64,000 bases of DNA, taken from contig NC_134508.1 of the NCBI RefSeq assembly GCF_027942865.1, positions 32,609,466-32,673,465 on the forward strand. The letters are read 5' to 3'. Below, one piece after another: positions 24,513 through 38,750 of the stretch. Origin of the DNA: Odontesthes bonariensis (taxonomy: Eukaryota > Chordata > Actinopteri > Atheriniformes > Atherinopsidae). Both the position numbers and the translations under genes were made by a program. Each line of letters begins with the position of its first letter. The stretch's first letter is position 1. The notes beneath the pieces are model-generated. The model had not been told where the DNA came from, did not search any database, and saw only the letters and a program-made list of their open reading frames with translations.

Positions 24513-27500
24513 GAGTCATGATGCCGTGAAAACTACAGTACAAGTACAACTTCACACAGCTTTATTTGATTATTTATTCCAGATTACACTTATTTGTTTT
24601 GAGATGATCAGAAAATGCTTTTTACATGAATTGTTGTTATTCAGAGTAAGATTTTAATCAGGTTGATATCAGAGCATCGCTGTGCATATGAAGATGCGCA
24701 ATATGATGAGATAGGGTTGGAAGGATAACGCAAGCTGTTATGAAATGACTACTTGATGAATGAACACTACTAATGTTCTTCAAAATGTTTGCGATCACTT
24801 CCTGGATTCAGTGTGGTTTTGTTTGAGGTGCTCTTTGGATAAAATAGGCATAGACTTGAATGTCAAAAAACTCAGAGGCACTCGCTTTTAAAAGATTTTT
24901 TTTTTTTTTCTTAAATTAGTACCTTCAAGGTTTATTTTTTATTTTTTTGGAGACGAGATCAATAGGGCTTGTCAATTTAATATTTTGCGTCTTTTATGAG
25001 TCCAAGGAATTTAATGAGAAACTTTTTTATGGTCATCCATGAATATTTGGCTTTTTTGGGCAACATTTAAAACCATGAAGCTTCAAAGCAGGAGGTTACC
25101 TAGGAGCTTGATAAAAGCTATTGGTTAAGATGGTTTTCAGAATGAGTCAGTTGAAGTCATGCATTCACTTTAATGTCTGATCTCACAAAGGATGTTTCCG
25201 AAATCCATTGTGAATTATCTTACAGCAGACATTCAGGTTGATTAGCGTATTATTCTTTTCTGAGAAAAAGATTTCAAGCATCAAAGTGAAAAGTGGCTTC
25301 TTTTGAACAGCAAGCATTGAATAGGAATACTCAGAAGGTACCTCTCTTTACCTTGATAGCAGGTTTCGGATATGGATTATAAAACCGTAGAAAGGACTTC
25401 TGTCCTATGACTTGACCATCGACAGCTCCACACATTTTGCCTGGAGGACAGATATTATTTCACTAGGCTAAAATGTCTCCCAAAGAACAGCCACATATTG
25501 AAATAAGTTATTCAATATACAGGTGAATGCATACTTACTAATATTCTGTTCTGCATATTAAGATTGCACATAAAAGTTTGGCTCTGGAGACTATTGTTTG
25601 CATCTAATGTCCTACCTACTGCCATTGTCCATTTATTCTAATCATGACCTGTCATGGTAGGACATAGTGGTTATCTAATGAATGAATATGATGCATCACT
25701 TGGTTGATCACTTTTTATGTATGTATACATTGGCAATAACAAGTGTACGCCAGTACATCAGCTTTATACTGTGTATTTATATAGATAGTAAATAAAAGTG
25801 CAAAAATCACACAGTGACTAAAGGCAACTACACACTTTGTGATTTTAGCCATCATGTAAGTTTACTGCAGGCCCCACTGTTCCACAGGCATCTAATGAAC
25901 TTGGCTACGACTACTGCTGACTCATAACAGGCTGCAACGGAGAAGAGCAATGTGGATTATAAGCAGTATGTTAATGTAAAGTGTGTTTTATGAGGTAAAT
26001 GACTGACAACTTACTGCCCTGTTTAGGAGCGGCGTGTTAAAATGTTTGCTGGTTTTATTCTCACTTAGAATATGTTATCCCTCTGCTATTTCTCTCCATA
26101 CTTTATCTTTCTTGGTGTGGTCCTGCATGAGCTAAAGAATACAAAGATTCTGTTGCTACAACTCAATACGTTTAGCTTTTTTGTTTGAATTCTAAAAGTT
26201 CCGTTTAGCTCTTTTAGCTTCCATCTACACTGTTCAGGGTGGTTTGATTTTTACATAACTCAGTGGTGACAGCAGCGTGTTGATCAACACATCACTCAAT
26301 CGTATTTTCCCACTGGTTGTTTAGGAGATTTAGGTCAAAGCAGCAGTCACACTGACACGGTCAGGATTTTGTCCCTGGCTCTTTGAAAACAGCGGCCTTT
26401 GAAGCTCTCTGCCTCTCTGATGTAGGGCTACCATTTTTAGTCCCAATCCCCACGATTCTTTCTTGTAGGACACGTTTTGTCGTGGTTGGCCAAAAATCAC
26501 TAAGTTTCGAACTGTAGGTGGAAAGTTAATGAACAATGTGCTCTAAGATTCAAATTTGAATAAATCATAAATGATATGATCACAAATTGTGACAGAAAAC
26601 ACTATAATCACTTATATAATTGTTCAGTTATTGATTCAAAGAGTTTTGGTGTAGCTAAAAAGCCATTTTCTAGAGTTTGGTCAAATGAGGTCTACATAAG
26701 GTAAACCTTTCTCAACTCTAGGCTGCCAACAGGAAGCTTTCAGGACCTCATAATGGGAGCATTTGCTCAAACTGTTGTAAAAGTAGAAGTTTTTTCTATT
26801 TCTGCAACACTTTGATGGAAGCAGGTGTATATATTTATATACGGTTCCAAATTTCTTTCTACACTGTACCATTTGTATGCAAGTACCCAACAGAATTTTA
26901 GGAAGCGCTATTTATCAGTTCCTGTTTACAAACTAGCAGATCATGGACTCGAAGCTTTCCTTTGGTGTACTTTTTGATGAAGTTAGTGGGCGTGACCTGA
27001 AGCAGTTGATGGTAAATCTTGCAGGATTCAGATGGATACTGTTGAGAATAATTTACCTGTGTGGATAATAATAGATTACGAAAAAAAACTAAAATGTTAG
27101 GATAACTTTCTCTCAATGGTTTTCACCACTGGGGGTTTCTCTGTACTTTGAATTACATCATCTCCTTTGCAGGCTTGGCTGTACATCAAAGCAAATCAGC
27201 ACTACTACGACTATTAGCTTTGATCATCCACTTCTAAAAATGTGAAAGAATCATGCACATTGACTTGGATTTGCCTTATCAGTTTTTAAGACAATTTGAT
27301 TTGCTTTTTTGCGATATTCAGATGTAAACCTGGCTATTACAATTGGTATATTCTATGATAATTTGCAAATGAATAATTCAGAATAAATTGGTGGATAAAA
27401 TTCAGAAAGAGCCACTTGCATGGCTGCAAGAAAAATTGAACATATGGAACAGACATTCACTTATACTAATTCAAAGGTCAGCCTTATTCTTGGTTTTGAC

Positions 27501-28265
27501 CAAGGGTACGTGCATATATTTAATGGTTTAGAAATGTACAATGAGAAACTAAACTGGAGCACCGGTTCCTGTCAAAATATAATCTGCCATGTCATGTATT
27601 TTGCAGCCCCGCCTTCTTCGTCTGAGCTCGTTGGCCTGTCTGATAACCAACTACCGTGATAGACAAACCACCTTTGCACCGGTCTACTGCTTTTTGGTAT
27701 ATATCACGGCCAACTCTAAGTACCGACAAAATAAGCCCAGGCAAAGCGGTAATCCATCATGTGATGTCTGGTTGCTATATATCTTTCTGTCTTGGTCACC
27801 ATAACTCATGTTTATAGGAGATGTTTTTCAGTACTGCAGTGTTCTCATAGACAGTAGTGATAACTCTCATGTAATAATAGACCTCTGCACAGCCATGATG
27901 ACAGACGAGCCCTTGTTGTAAGGATATATTCTTAATAAAACACATTTTTTCAGTAAAGGATCTTCCTGTTGAAAGTCTCATGTGGGAGAATACTCAGGGG
28001 ACTGAACTCCCCACAGTGCTGTGTATTTATGAATTGTCTGAGGTTGTCACTATACCGAATGATTTGTCATCGAAAAGTTATGGGGAGGATTTGTTAAGGT
28101 ATTCCACCCACAAGTGGTCGGACTTTCTGAGCTGAACAGTGCCAGAGGTCAATATGAACATTAGTTATTTTTAGACAATATCAACACTGGAGCTGATGTT
28201 TAAGCAAGTGAAAGTTAAATGAAGCATGCTAAAAATGCATAATCTTACATATTTTAACAGTAGCA
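24513..28265. other. intergenic, no gene recognised
   Basis: About 3.7 kb of AT-rich DNA with T-runs near 24.9 kb. No exon chain or clear repeat family is seen. Confidence 0.5.
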
Positions 28266-28500
28266 TGTTAAGAGGCCATATTATGCATTTTGGAGTGGGG
28301 GGTGGTTAACTGTGTTCTATAAATTTCTGTGTTGGAAGTATACAGAGTTAAAATTTCCAATACGTTCTGCAGCTGAAAAGTCATTTGTTCATACCCCGCA
28401 ATGCAGCCCATGGCGGTTCTTGTTAAGTCCCGCCCCTTTCCACATCAGAGCACACGTCACTCTCAAGTCTAATGTAACCCCTCTTTGGCTGATGAGGCCA
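28266..28500. mobile_element. possible TTAA-type MITE remnant
   Basis: It starts GTTAAGAGGCCATATTATGCATTTTGG, resembling the TTAA-flanked 'aggccctattatgc' end of a common fish MITE, and contains the CCCGCCCCTTTCCACATC block often seen internally. The far inverted end is not clear, so it is probably partial. Confidence 0.4.
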
Positions 28501-31500
28501 CTAGTAATAGTGTTAGTCTGAGATTTCGGCTTCTCAAAGGTTGGACCAGTTATCAGAGCTCTAGAGTCGCTCGTGGAGCCCAGGGTGGAACAAACACATC
28601 AACCACACTCACAAAATTTAGGTTTCAAGAATATATTGTCGGTCATCAGAGGAACAGTATGACAACAAGACAATAGTAACATTCGAATAAGAAAATTAAT
28701 AAAGTGCGCACAAAAAAAGAAAGAAAAATGTGTGTTCTTTGTTGTAGTGTATAGTCTTTCGTGTCTTTATTTTGTATTTTCTGAGCTCAGTACTTTTTAT
28801 TTCGTTGGGGCCCTTTTTTTCAATCCGTGTTTCTCGAGTGTCCTACCACACCACAGGTGAAGAAGGTAGGTTCAACTCTGGCTCGCCATCTTTTTCTGAG
28901 TCCGGTCTCTCCAGCAGGAGATCAAGAAGCCGCCTCGTGGCTTATTGCTGCTAGTCTCTTCTCGATGAGTCGACTGAGTGGATGTCCTCTCTCGACATCA
29001 ATCAAATCCCACAAAAAAACTGACCTATGAAAACAGGCCATATTCATATGGTTCAGTAAACTAAAATAGCTATAGGCCATACATTCTTAGTTAAAATAAA
29101 TAATAACATAAATATGACCTTGAAATGACTTTCCTCTTTTCAAGCTGATGAGCTTGATGAGCCCTGTCGAAGTTTCTTTATGTGACTTCTCACCTCTTGC
29201 TGTGGATCAGATGGACAAAAATGCTATTTGAATTTGAATGAGAGGTCAGGTCTCCTTTTGTTACTTGACCCTTTAATCCGCTCTTGCAATTTAAACACAA
29301 GGATCACCTTCCTCTATTGTCAGAGAGGTAGAATAACCATGCAGCACAGCAGCTCACTTTGTCTGGATGATAAAACAAAGTGAAAAGGATTTAAAGCTGT
29401 TACCTGTGTAGAACTCAACCCAGACCAAAGTATACTCCTGCCTCGAAGGCTCCTTTTTTCATTGAATTGATGGATGGTCACTGTAATAGAATAAAGTTAT
29501 ATGGTAGAAATTAGACTGAAATGAAATCTCAAACAAAAGTAGAATTTTTATTTTTGAGCTAGAATTGCTCGTTTAATTATTTCTGCTGTCTGAACTGTTT
29601 CTGGCCTTGGAAACCACCAATAAAGAGGATTCAATCTCTCACCTTCCATCATAGCAGCTATTTATCCAGCGATCTGGCTGGTTCAATCCCAGACCTTCCT
29701 CACTGTGTCTAAACAGTCACTCAGAGACTAAAAAAAAAGCTGTCTGCAGAATAGATCAACGGAATGTTTAAATGAATTTTAGGTGTTATGTATTACTTCC
29801 ACATCTGTTCTGTGCGAGCTGGTGAGAATGACAAGTGTAGCCTGAAGGTCGAAGGGTAGGAAAATCACAATATTACGTTTTTGTAGATTTCACTGCAAAG
29901 TAATCTCTCCAGGCTCTGCACTTGTCAATCTCTGCAAGCAGATATCCTTCAATTATTGTAAGCTCCTTCTGCTGAAACAAACAGACCAGAAAAAAAGTGT
30001 AATATTACGAAAGAAATTCCAACAGAATTCAAACCGATGTTTCTTTTAAAGAAATGACTGATTCCTGTTAACACTGAGTTTGCAGCATTGCTAAGACACA
30101 TATTCCAGTGTTTACAGGAAGGAAGAGGTGTATCTCCCTTCAGAGTGAACCTTTTCACCAACACGTTTTTCTCTACATTACGTTGTTATCAGCATTTGCA
30201 TCATGTTACCAGTCTGCAGTGCAAGCACTTACTGTGTTTGGCAGTTTATTTATTTAGCTTTCTCATCATTCAGCTGAAACAAAGCAGATTTTTTTAAAGC
30301 AGAATTTCAGGCTACACGTGAACTTTGAGCTACATACGTTTAAATCTTTTTTCAGGGTTTCTGGTGCAGGGGTTTATAATTGTTTATTTTGAGATCATTA
30401 AACCCTGATCCCTCTTTAACATCTCAAGATCTGCTTGATGCTTGATTGCTTCAACAAATTTTAATATGATATTTAGTGTCTGACAACAAATTCATTGTGC
30501 GGGTATGCTGGACCACATAGCTCTGGTCACAGGTACGAACACCGTGCGAAGTGGCTGTGGATTTGTGACTCCATGTGTGCAATAGGAAAAAAGCAGAAAT
30601 GTAACTCAGCAGTGTTGACACACAGTCAGGAGTGGGAACCACACAAACATGAAACAGAGAGGAAAACAACAATGGAGACTCTCACACTGCATTAAAATGA
30701 ATTGTTTGCACTTGGAGGGCTTTTGACTTGTCTATGTTAACACACAGCTAATGATGGTGGCCAAGTGGGAACATGAGATAAAACTTGTTCTATTGTAGAT
30801 GGACATTCCAGCAATATTTCTTATGTTTGCTCATTTTTTAAGTCCAGTATTTTATGAAACTGTTGTTGTTGAAATCATTGTCATATTAACACTGACATAT
30901 TAGAAAGGTTAAAAGCTATCATTTTAACCAGCGAGTGGCCAGTATTTTTTCATGTTTTTGTTTTTAATACTGTTCCCTGGCTCTACCTTTTATACCAGGA
31001 CACCTATTGAATTTGCATTTTTAAAAGCTACTGAAAATTTTGAAGTATTTCAGCTCCTCATTACACTATTTTTAAATTAGCACATTTTTTATGGAAATAA
31101 AGAATGTTTCACATAAAAAGAAAAAACTATTTGAAAAGACTTTTGCAAACTCGATGACTTTTCAGTTTACATTGCTCAACAACATCGATCGATAGCAGTA
31201 TCTGATATTTATCTTTTTTGTTGATTGCAGTTGAGTATTGGCCGATACTGATGTTCCGCCGAAACGTCAAGAGCAAAAGTTACTTTTTACACAACAAATC
31301 ACATGTAACCTTTCACACACTGACAAATTAGGACCAATTACAGGTGCAGTGTCTTGGATATTTGGTCGAAAGGAGCAAGTGATCAAACGACCCCCTCTCC
31401 AATTAGTGCACAACCCACGCTACCTCCTAAACCTGAATAACCCCAGAAGACAAGCTGCTTGGGGGGAAATAAACTGGCAAACCTTGTGACAGTGAGGCTG

Positions 31501-34500
31501 CACAGACCTTATAATGCACAGTTTCCATTTAAAGCTAGCATGTGTTGTGAGTTCACGTGTAAAGTATTTAATATAATACCTCCACTCTGATATTTCACAC
31601 ATTTTACCCAGGAATAAATAGTCATACTGGCACAAATAGTGTTTTTAACAGCTGTCATGGTCACGTTCAATCATGTTTGCCACTTATAAGACTGAGTTTA
31701 CACTGAATAAAAACATATTGAAGTGTGTGGGTGATTAGTATTCATTTCATCTTGTACCCCGTCTCACTGATTGTCACCACTTCGGCGCTTTGTTACATAC
31801 AATACACAAATATTTTGGCGAAACTATTGGTTGAAATTGAGTGTTTTCTGCAATACAGCATTTATGTCTCCTCAAACAACATGGAAGCAAATAAAATTCT
31901 AACAAAACACATTTAGAATGTGATAATCTAGACTAGGAAGGTGTGAATTCAATCATTTTTAATTTTGCTGGTTTGGCACATCCAGTATGGTTATTTGATC
32001 ACAAACCTTGTTATTAGTGTTTGTTTCTGCTCTGCACCACTAACTACTACTTTTTCTGAGAGCACTAAGCAGAAGAAAATGTAAAAAAAAACTCACCAGG
32101 GATCCTACTTCTACAGATCCCTGTATACTGCATCTTTGCTACTCAGTGCAAACTTCAGAGCCCTCCTGAAGTGCAATTTTACAGTGATTTCAAAAGTTAG
32201 AGACAATATTACTTATTTACTTCACCCATCTATGTCCACTAATTATGAATCATGAGTCAATCTGATGAGATTAATTTATTTCATAGTACATGTTCAAACA
32301 AAGGTGCGCCTTCCTGTTGTGCTATTTGTTCCTTGTCAGTGTGTCTTCAGTCATTAAAGCAGGATGAAAGCAGATATTAAGCTTTAGCAATGTGTGCTCG
32401 CACTAAAACAAAAGCAGCAGGGAGGCTCTCAAAAGAGCTGACAGACACTGAGTGCAGTGACTCAGCTGACCACCTGCAAGCTGTTCAACTGATCCAATCC
32501 AAGATTTACAATATCTTGTATCAGTCAAATTTTCAGTCTGATAATATTATGATTAAGTTGTGCATATTCACAGCCTGACTTTGTGAAGTAACTAAGAAAC
32601 TGTGTATTTAGAGTCAGCTTGCTCTCTTTTTTTATCTGTGTAGCATCAACCTGCTTCTGTGGGTTAGAGCCTCTAACGCTTGCTCATTTATTTGCTAAAT
32701 ATTTCAGGAAGCAATTCAATTCAGTTTTGCTCAAACAAGAAGACAATAATTCCAGTAGGTAAGAACTGCCTCTCAGCAGCCATCCTGTAGCAGCCAAGTT
32801 AACAAAACTTAAATAAATGAATCATTTCATCCATCAGATTCCCATTTTCACATGACATACCAGTATGGAAGATTTCACTAATCGTTAGTAATTTTGATCA
32901 AATGTGAATCTATATGTTTGTTTGCAGTAAAAAAAATAAAAAAATAAATAAAATGAAATTTTTTTTTAAAAAGTTCTGCAGCTCATTTCTTTGTATCAAC
33001 ATTCATAAATTGGCTTTGCACTGACCATTGATGCTAGATGTGGGTTTGTAGCGGGCCGAGTCCAATAGGCTGATGCGCATTTGTAGGTTGACTGTGATTT
33101 ATAAAGGGAACATTGCTGGACTCTAAGATTTGACTGTCCATGGTTTTATAAATCTGAGAAGAAGAGAACCATAACACAGTTTCAACATCACATTTTTTTC
33201 TTTCCACAAATTGTATTTCTATAGGCTCAACATTTAAGCTTAATTTATGACAAAAATGAAGAAATCATAATGCAATCATTAGCAAATGGTCTTTCTTTGT
33301 AATCTCATGCTTTACATGATGTCTTGTGACTTATGGGATGTTTCCTCATAGTACTGGCCCTTTTCTGTAGTCGATATGGACTGTTTCCTGGGACGGGGGA
33401 GTGCTGATGTAGCAAACTGACTGTATTTTGGCAAGTGTTCAGAACAAAGAGGTTACGGTAGTCGCCATTAGTAGAAAACAACCAACAGAAGGTGAAGAAT
33501 GTTGAAATCAAAATCAAAGGTAGCCATCTCTTCTATTATATTGTGTATTTTCTTCCATTTCATCACTGTCCTGCCAGCTGTGAATGTGCACACATGAGCA
33601 AATTAGGCAGTACTGTAGGCTGGTAATTCTCCTGTTGATTTCTATTGACGTGATTCTGTGCATATGAAATATGTGTGTGTTTTGTTCTTGTCCACATCAC
33701 AGAAAAGATTAGTTAGCAGTCTAAAGGAAATTAAAACACTTTCTTAAAATGTGCTTAACATGGTATCAACAGTCATTCTCCATAGTGATTTTAATTACCT
33801 TTATATTAATTTAGATGTTAATCGCTTTCTGTGCACTGAAGTTAATATCATTAATCCAGTTAATCTCTAATTATGTTACTGCAGTAAAAAGGAGACACTG
33901 ATGTGAAAACAGGATATCTGGGGGCATTTCACAGTTCTAATTATCATTTTAGGTGTTTTTTCTGATACTCAAACATCTCATTTACTAAAAATAGTGAAGT
34001 GTGTGAACTTCTCTTTAATGTAGAACTGGCCCCTAAAACATTTCATGTATATGATGTGCAACTTAAACAATTTAATGTTTTTTTTATTTTATTTTACTTG
34101 ATTTCAGATGTTACAACTGAAATCACCTGGTTTATACATGTTCTACATGATACATGTCAGAAGATTTTGGTTTAAATATTTGTGACTTCATTGAAACAAA
34201 AACTTTCAAAACCTCTTTGTCACTATTAATCTAAATATATATAAGTATTGTCTTTGCATCCTCACTTTCTTCCATCTTTTTTTTTAAGATCACATACTTG
34301 TTATTGACTGCACCAGTTTATTAGTGTAGCTGATATTCTACTTTTTAGTATGACTCTTCAGCACTAGTTTTGAATATGCGATTGGACGGATTTGCTGGGG
34401 GCACCACATGGGACTTTTCTGGTATATTTTGATTTATTTATCTTTACTTCATGGAACTTCTAGTTCATGGTTTTGGTTGAGAAAATTGATGAAGTCACAT

Positions 34501-36034
34501 GAAGTTTTTTGAATGTTTGAGTAACTCATTTAGGATTACTGATGAAAACTTATAGCCGTGTACATCATTGATTTACTTGTCTGTACACAGACAGGACTGT
34601 TTTGCATTTAGTGGAAATTTGTAACCAGTTTCCAACAGGTGAGTATTGAACATGTCTTTAGAGTAGAAGCTGTTATCTGCTGTCCATTTAATCTTTTCTC
34701 CCATGGCCATTAGGACTACATGTCCCAGCAGTTGCTTGACACATATTTAGCACTTGTCTATCAATTATAGTATTAACTAGCAGGCCAGACATGTCAGATC
34801 CCAGCTGAAAGACAGTGTGTTGAAGGCACAGGAAGAGAAGGAGAGGTTTCCAGGAAAACTGGAATGGAAGACATTTCTGTTCCGTGGCCTCACAGCAGAC
34901 TCTTCTGAGCCTTCCTGACACATATTCCCTCCACTACCTCAATTGGAGGTCATATCTATTGGCACTGCAGTTTCCAGAACGAAACAAGACAGAGAGCCAG
35001 GAAAACAGGTGTTGGTTGTCACACCTTATAAGACCGAGTGGAATGAGCTGCAGTGGTTTTCTATCCCGTCTGAACTTTTACGCAGTTGCAGAGTAAATCC
35101 CTGGACTCATTCCCTGGAGTGCTTTCATCACTTTTGTAAGGGCTGTTTGGCTTTTAGAGAGCATGTTCCTAAAGGCTCCACACTCCTCTTTGGACTCCTT
35201 CGCACTGCTTAAGACTTTGGCTCAGAATATTTCGAAAGGCTGACGATCGTTGGTGTGAACATATTTTTAGGCTTATGGGAGACTTAAGATGCACAATGGG
35301 ACCGATTTTAAGACCCTCATTTATTTCTAGCATAAGAAATGTTTCACCGCTGGAAATTCCAATGATATCTTTCTATCCAAGAGTAAAATCAGATGAGTAA
35401 CACTCCTGTGACTTCAAAGCTCTGTTAAACACAGACATCAGAATAAATTTGACAATATCCTTGAATACTTGCAACAGAGACACCAGAATTTCCCCATTAT
35501 TTATCATGCATTTACCATACAGTAGCTGTTTAATAGTATACAACATGTGGCAGTGAGATACTTTGTTTTGCCTGCTTTTATAATGGATACAATGAGCTGC
35601 TCGCTCTTTAGAAAAAGTAATCAAATCTGCTAATTTGTTTTTTGTTTTTAGAAATCTCTACAAAATGTATCCCCCACAAAGCCCAATACTCGAATACACA
35701 ATTTTAACCAAAGTGATCCTGAACTGCACTTAAACCTTATTTTTTTGTTCAACTCTCCGCTAAATTTTATGCAGTTTGACTTGTAAGTTTAGACAGAACA
35801 AAAGTAATGTATTGACTGAGTAATGTATTAAAACTTAAACTCTCTCTTTGGACAAGGTATAAGTTTTAGAAAGTTGATCAGTTTTGGGAAAAACACATTG
35901 AAATACTATTGAGTCCACTGTAATGCTCATTTGTGAAGAGACAAGAACTCTTAACATTTCTCAAAAAGCACTGAAAGTTACATATTAAACATATATTATA
36001 TATCATATTTCTACTTAATGTTATTGTTTCAGTC
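28501..36034. other. intergenic, no gene recognised
   Basis: About 7.5 kb with only short scattered open frames. No family, RNA gene or exon chain could be supported. Some parts (28.5-29.0 kb, 31.2-31.5 kb) are less AT-rich and may be old unclassified repeats. Confidence 0.5.
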
Positions 36035-36285
36035 CAGGATTCAAACTCCCGTTCTGCTTTTAAGACTAAGCTAAAAGAAAACTGACCTGTTTAGTAGAGC
36101 TTTTACTAAATTTGTAAAAAAATATTTTTTGTTCTTATGTTTGTGTTTTTACTTTAGCTCTTTTTTCATTGCTACTACAGATTTTATTCTTTGATTTGTT
36201 TCTTCAAATTAATGGTTTTAAGTTCTCTAATAAACTTTGCCTTGCACTTCCTGAAAAGTGCTGTATAAATGCAGCAGAGTTGAGT
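36035..36285 (+). mobile_element. L2-type LINE 3' end, degraded
   Basis: Near 36050 a reading with in-frame stops gives SAFKTKLKEN, matching the 'FKTxLKTxLFxxAF' end of L2-type polyproteins. About 180 bp later comes GCACTTCCTGAAAAGTGCTGTATAAATG, the conserved 3' hairpin terminus. It is a short 5'-truncated copy with stops in the coding remnant. Confidence 0.6.
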
Positions 36286-36384
36286 TATTGCACAGTATGA
36301 AACCAATATGGCAGAAGCCAATTCTTTCCTTTATCAGGTTTGCTTGGATTGTTAAACTCTACCTCTCAGACCAACACCCTAGGG

Positions 36385-36742
36385 CAGAGGTCTTCAACAG
36401 GGGGTCCGCGGAGGTACTGCAGGGGGGTCGCGAAATCTTTGGTTGATTAGACGATTTAAAAAAAAAAAAAAAAAAAAGTTTTTTCTCACAAATTGTGTGC
36501 AAACGTGTGCCATCTGAGGATTCATTGTCCCATCTACATGCATGTTTAAAGTTAAAATCTGTGGATTATTTGAATAGCTTAGTATTGAATGTACAATAAC
36601 AGAGTAGCTATGTTGATACACGGCACTAGGCCCCGTTTAATATAAAACACAATTGTATGCCATATAAATAGTAGGGGGGTCCCTGCTCCAACTCTCCATC
36701 AGTTTGGGGGTCCCTGGCCTGAAAAAACGTTGAAGACCCCTG
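36385..36742. mobile_element. hAT-type MITE with 8-bp target duplication
   Basis: The left end CAGAGGTCTTCAACAGGGGG and the right end GTTGAAGACCCCTG are inverted repeats. An identical 8-bp CCCTAGGG sits on each side (36377-36384 and 36743-36750), the duplication length made by hAT transposases. The 358-bp interior has a 22-base A-run near 36458-36479 and no transposase, so it is non-autonomous. Inner repeats continue past the termini (GGGGGTCCGCGG left, GGGGGTCCCTGCTCC near 36675). Confidence 0.88.
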
Positions 36743-36750
36743 CCCTAGGG

Positions 36751-38414
36751 CATAGTTCATTATTTTGAATATATCCGTCTGTGCTAATAAATGGAATTTC
36801 ATCAATCCATCAACCTACTTCACTGTCAGAGCCTCGCTAATCTGAGGTGGTGATAAATATAATATAAGAAAAACCGAACCGATGTTTTTATTTGTATATT
36901 AATTACAGACACACAGCAAACTACAGCAGACAAAAAGGTGTTGAGTGGAAAGGAAGTATGAAAATGTAATGTTTGTGGAAAACTATGTGCATTGTAGGCG
37001 TTTGTGGCGAATTCAATTGTAATGCTATGTGAAAAGTGGACGTCATAATGTAGACATATACATAGAACATCGAAGTGGTGACAAATCAAATCTTAAACTA
37101 TAACTGTGTGGGCAACACCTTATACATTTTTTTTTTTTTTAGTAATTCTTGATTTTTGATTGTGAAACTGCAACATCTATTATGAATATTTCATGTTCTT
37201 TCATGAGATTAGGTTGGTAGCGTGTGGGGCTACAAAATGCCGTTATATGTTGCTAAATCACAGCTTTCTAATGTTAACTGACTGTATAAACTTGTATGTG
37301 AGGGATGAATATTGAATAGTAACGATTATTATGAAACTCAGTAAATTTACAGCTGTTCATAACAGAAACATTTCTATTTTTAACCTTGCTGGCAGCACAG
37401 CTAAATTAATGTTAGATCTGGTTTATCCATGACTGTGGTCAAAACTAAGATATTTTATGAACTCTGTTCCCCAGAGGATGAATATCTTTTTTGTGGATGT
37501 ATAGTTTCAAAACTTTGCGTTTCTCACGCAATATAAACAGTGTCTAATTCTGTCTCTCCCTGACTTGTTTACTTGAGGATTATTTACTAATTTACTCCAT
37601 GCATCACGCTTTGTTCCACATTTTATTTTATGTTTAAACATTTATGAAAATGGCATTTTAGCTATAGTTTGTGTTTAGTGCATATCTGTAAATGTTACTT
37701 TTTTGTAAATGTTACTATCTTACTTTTTCATATCACTTTTCAAACAACAAAAATCCATCTGAATCTGAAGCCCTGACACGTATTTGAAATACAGCATATC
37801 ATTGGCTTCCATTGTGTTTTGTTAGTTTGTTAGTCAGAGCTCCCTGTTTAAGATCCCTCAGATGGCATGCAGATGGTGGTTGATAATTAGAAGTCTGAAA
37901 TATGTCACTTTCACAAGCATTCGCTACAGAAACCAGACTGCCCCCTGTTATTCCTCACACCTAATTGACCATCAGTGAGGACCGGTGTGGTTAAGCTGTT
38001 GACAAAATGTGCAGTGTGGTTCCCGTAAATGTGCCAGTTTCCTCCGCAGCAGGTTTTTGATTTTGGCTCAGCCCCATAGCTTATAACCTAATCAGCTGAT
38101 TTATTGCCCTTTGGTTGGTGCAGTATATCTGGTTCAAGCAGCTTTTAATCAACACTCACCATTCATGTTGTTTTGTGTGGTATATCTTCCCTTGTGAATA
38201 GAAATGGAAACACTGATGGACTTGGAGTGAGACCTTGAGGCGGCAGATGAAGTTTTGTGCATTGTGTACTTAAAACTCCAAGCGATTAAGCGCTATAAGA
38301 CTTGATGAGGCCCTGTTTCAGTCTCATCAATCAATCGCATTTTAGGAATAAATGCATTTGTAACATGTTTTTGAACATACAGTTGATGTAGATATTTGGA
38401 GACTTTGTTCAGAT
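36751..38414. other. intergenic, no gene recognised
   Basis: About 1.7 kb of AT-rich DNA with no supported feature. Confidence 0.5.
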
Positions 38415-38449
38415 CTAGTAGTAACTAATTGTAAATTAGTTACTACTAG
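38415..38449. repeat. perfect 16-bp inverted repeat with 3-nt loop
   Basis: CTAGTAGTAACTAATT, loop GTA, then its exact reverse complement AATTAGTTACTACTAG. No mismatches. No repeat family recognised around it. Confidence 0.9.
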
Positions 38450-38663
38450 AAAGAATAGTGTTGTATTTTTCTGAAAATGTTTTTTAAGAAAAAAAATATA
38501 GTGTATTTATTACCAGCAGCTAAATGTGCTTCAGGTTTGACATGTTATTGATGTAGAACAAGTAAGGCTCAAGCTGTCACTTTTGTTGTTGTGTGGAGGT
38601 CCATTTTTAATCAGATCTGTACCCTTAAGGGGAGACCACGAAATCAGAGGCAGCAACTGCTAC

Positions 38664-38664
<1 letters not shown>

Positions 38665-38750
<86 letters not shown>
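38665..38750. repeat. (GATA)n microsatellite at a retroposon 3' end
   Basis: About 21 GATA units, nearly pure. It abuts AATACTTTATTAATCCCAATTTGGG, so it is the tetranucleotide tail of the minus-strand retroposon fragment at 38751-39068. A frame reading repeated Ile-Tyr-Leu-Ser across it is an artefact. Confidence 0.95.

Noticed and set aside
34688..35212. Overlapping ORFs of 70-89 codons on both strands
   Set aside because: No domain resemblance or exon structure; composition similar to surrounding intergenic DNA.
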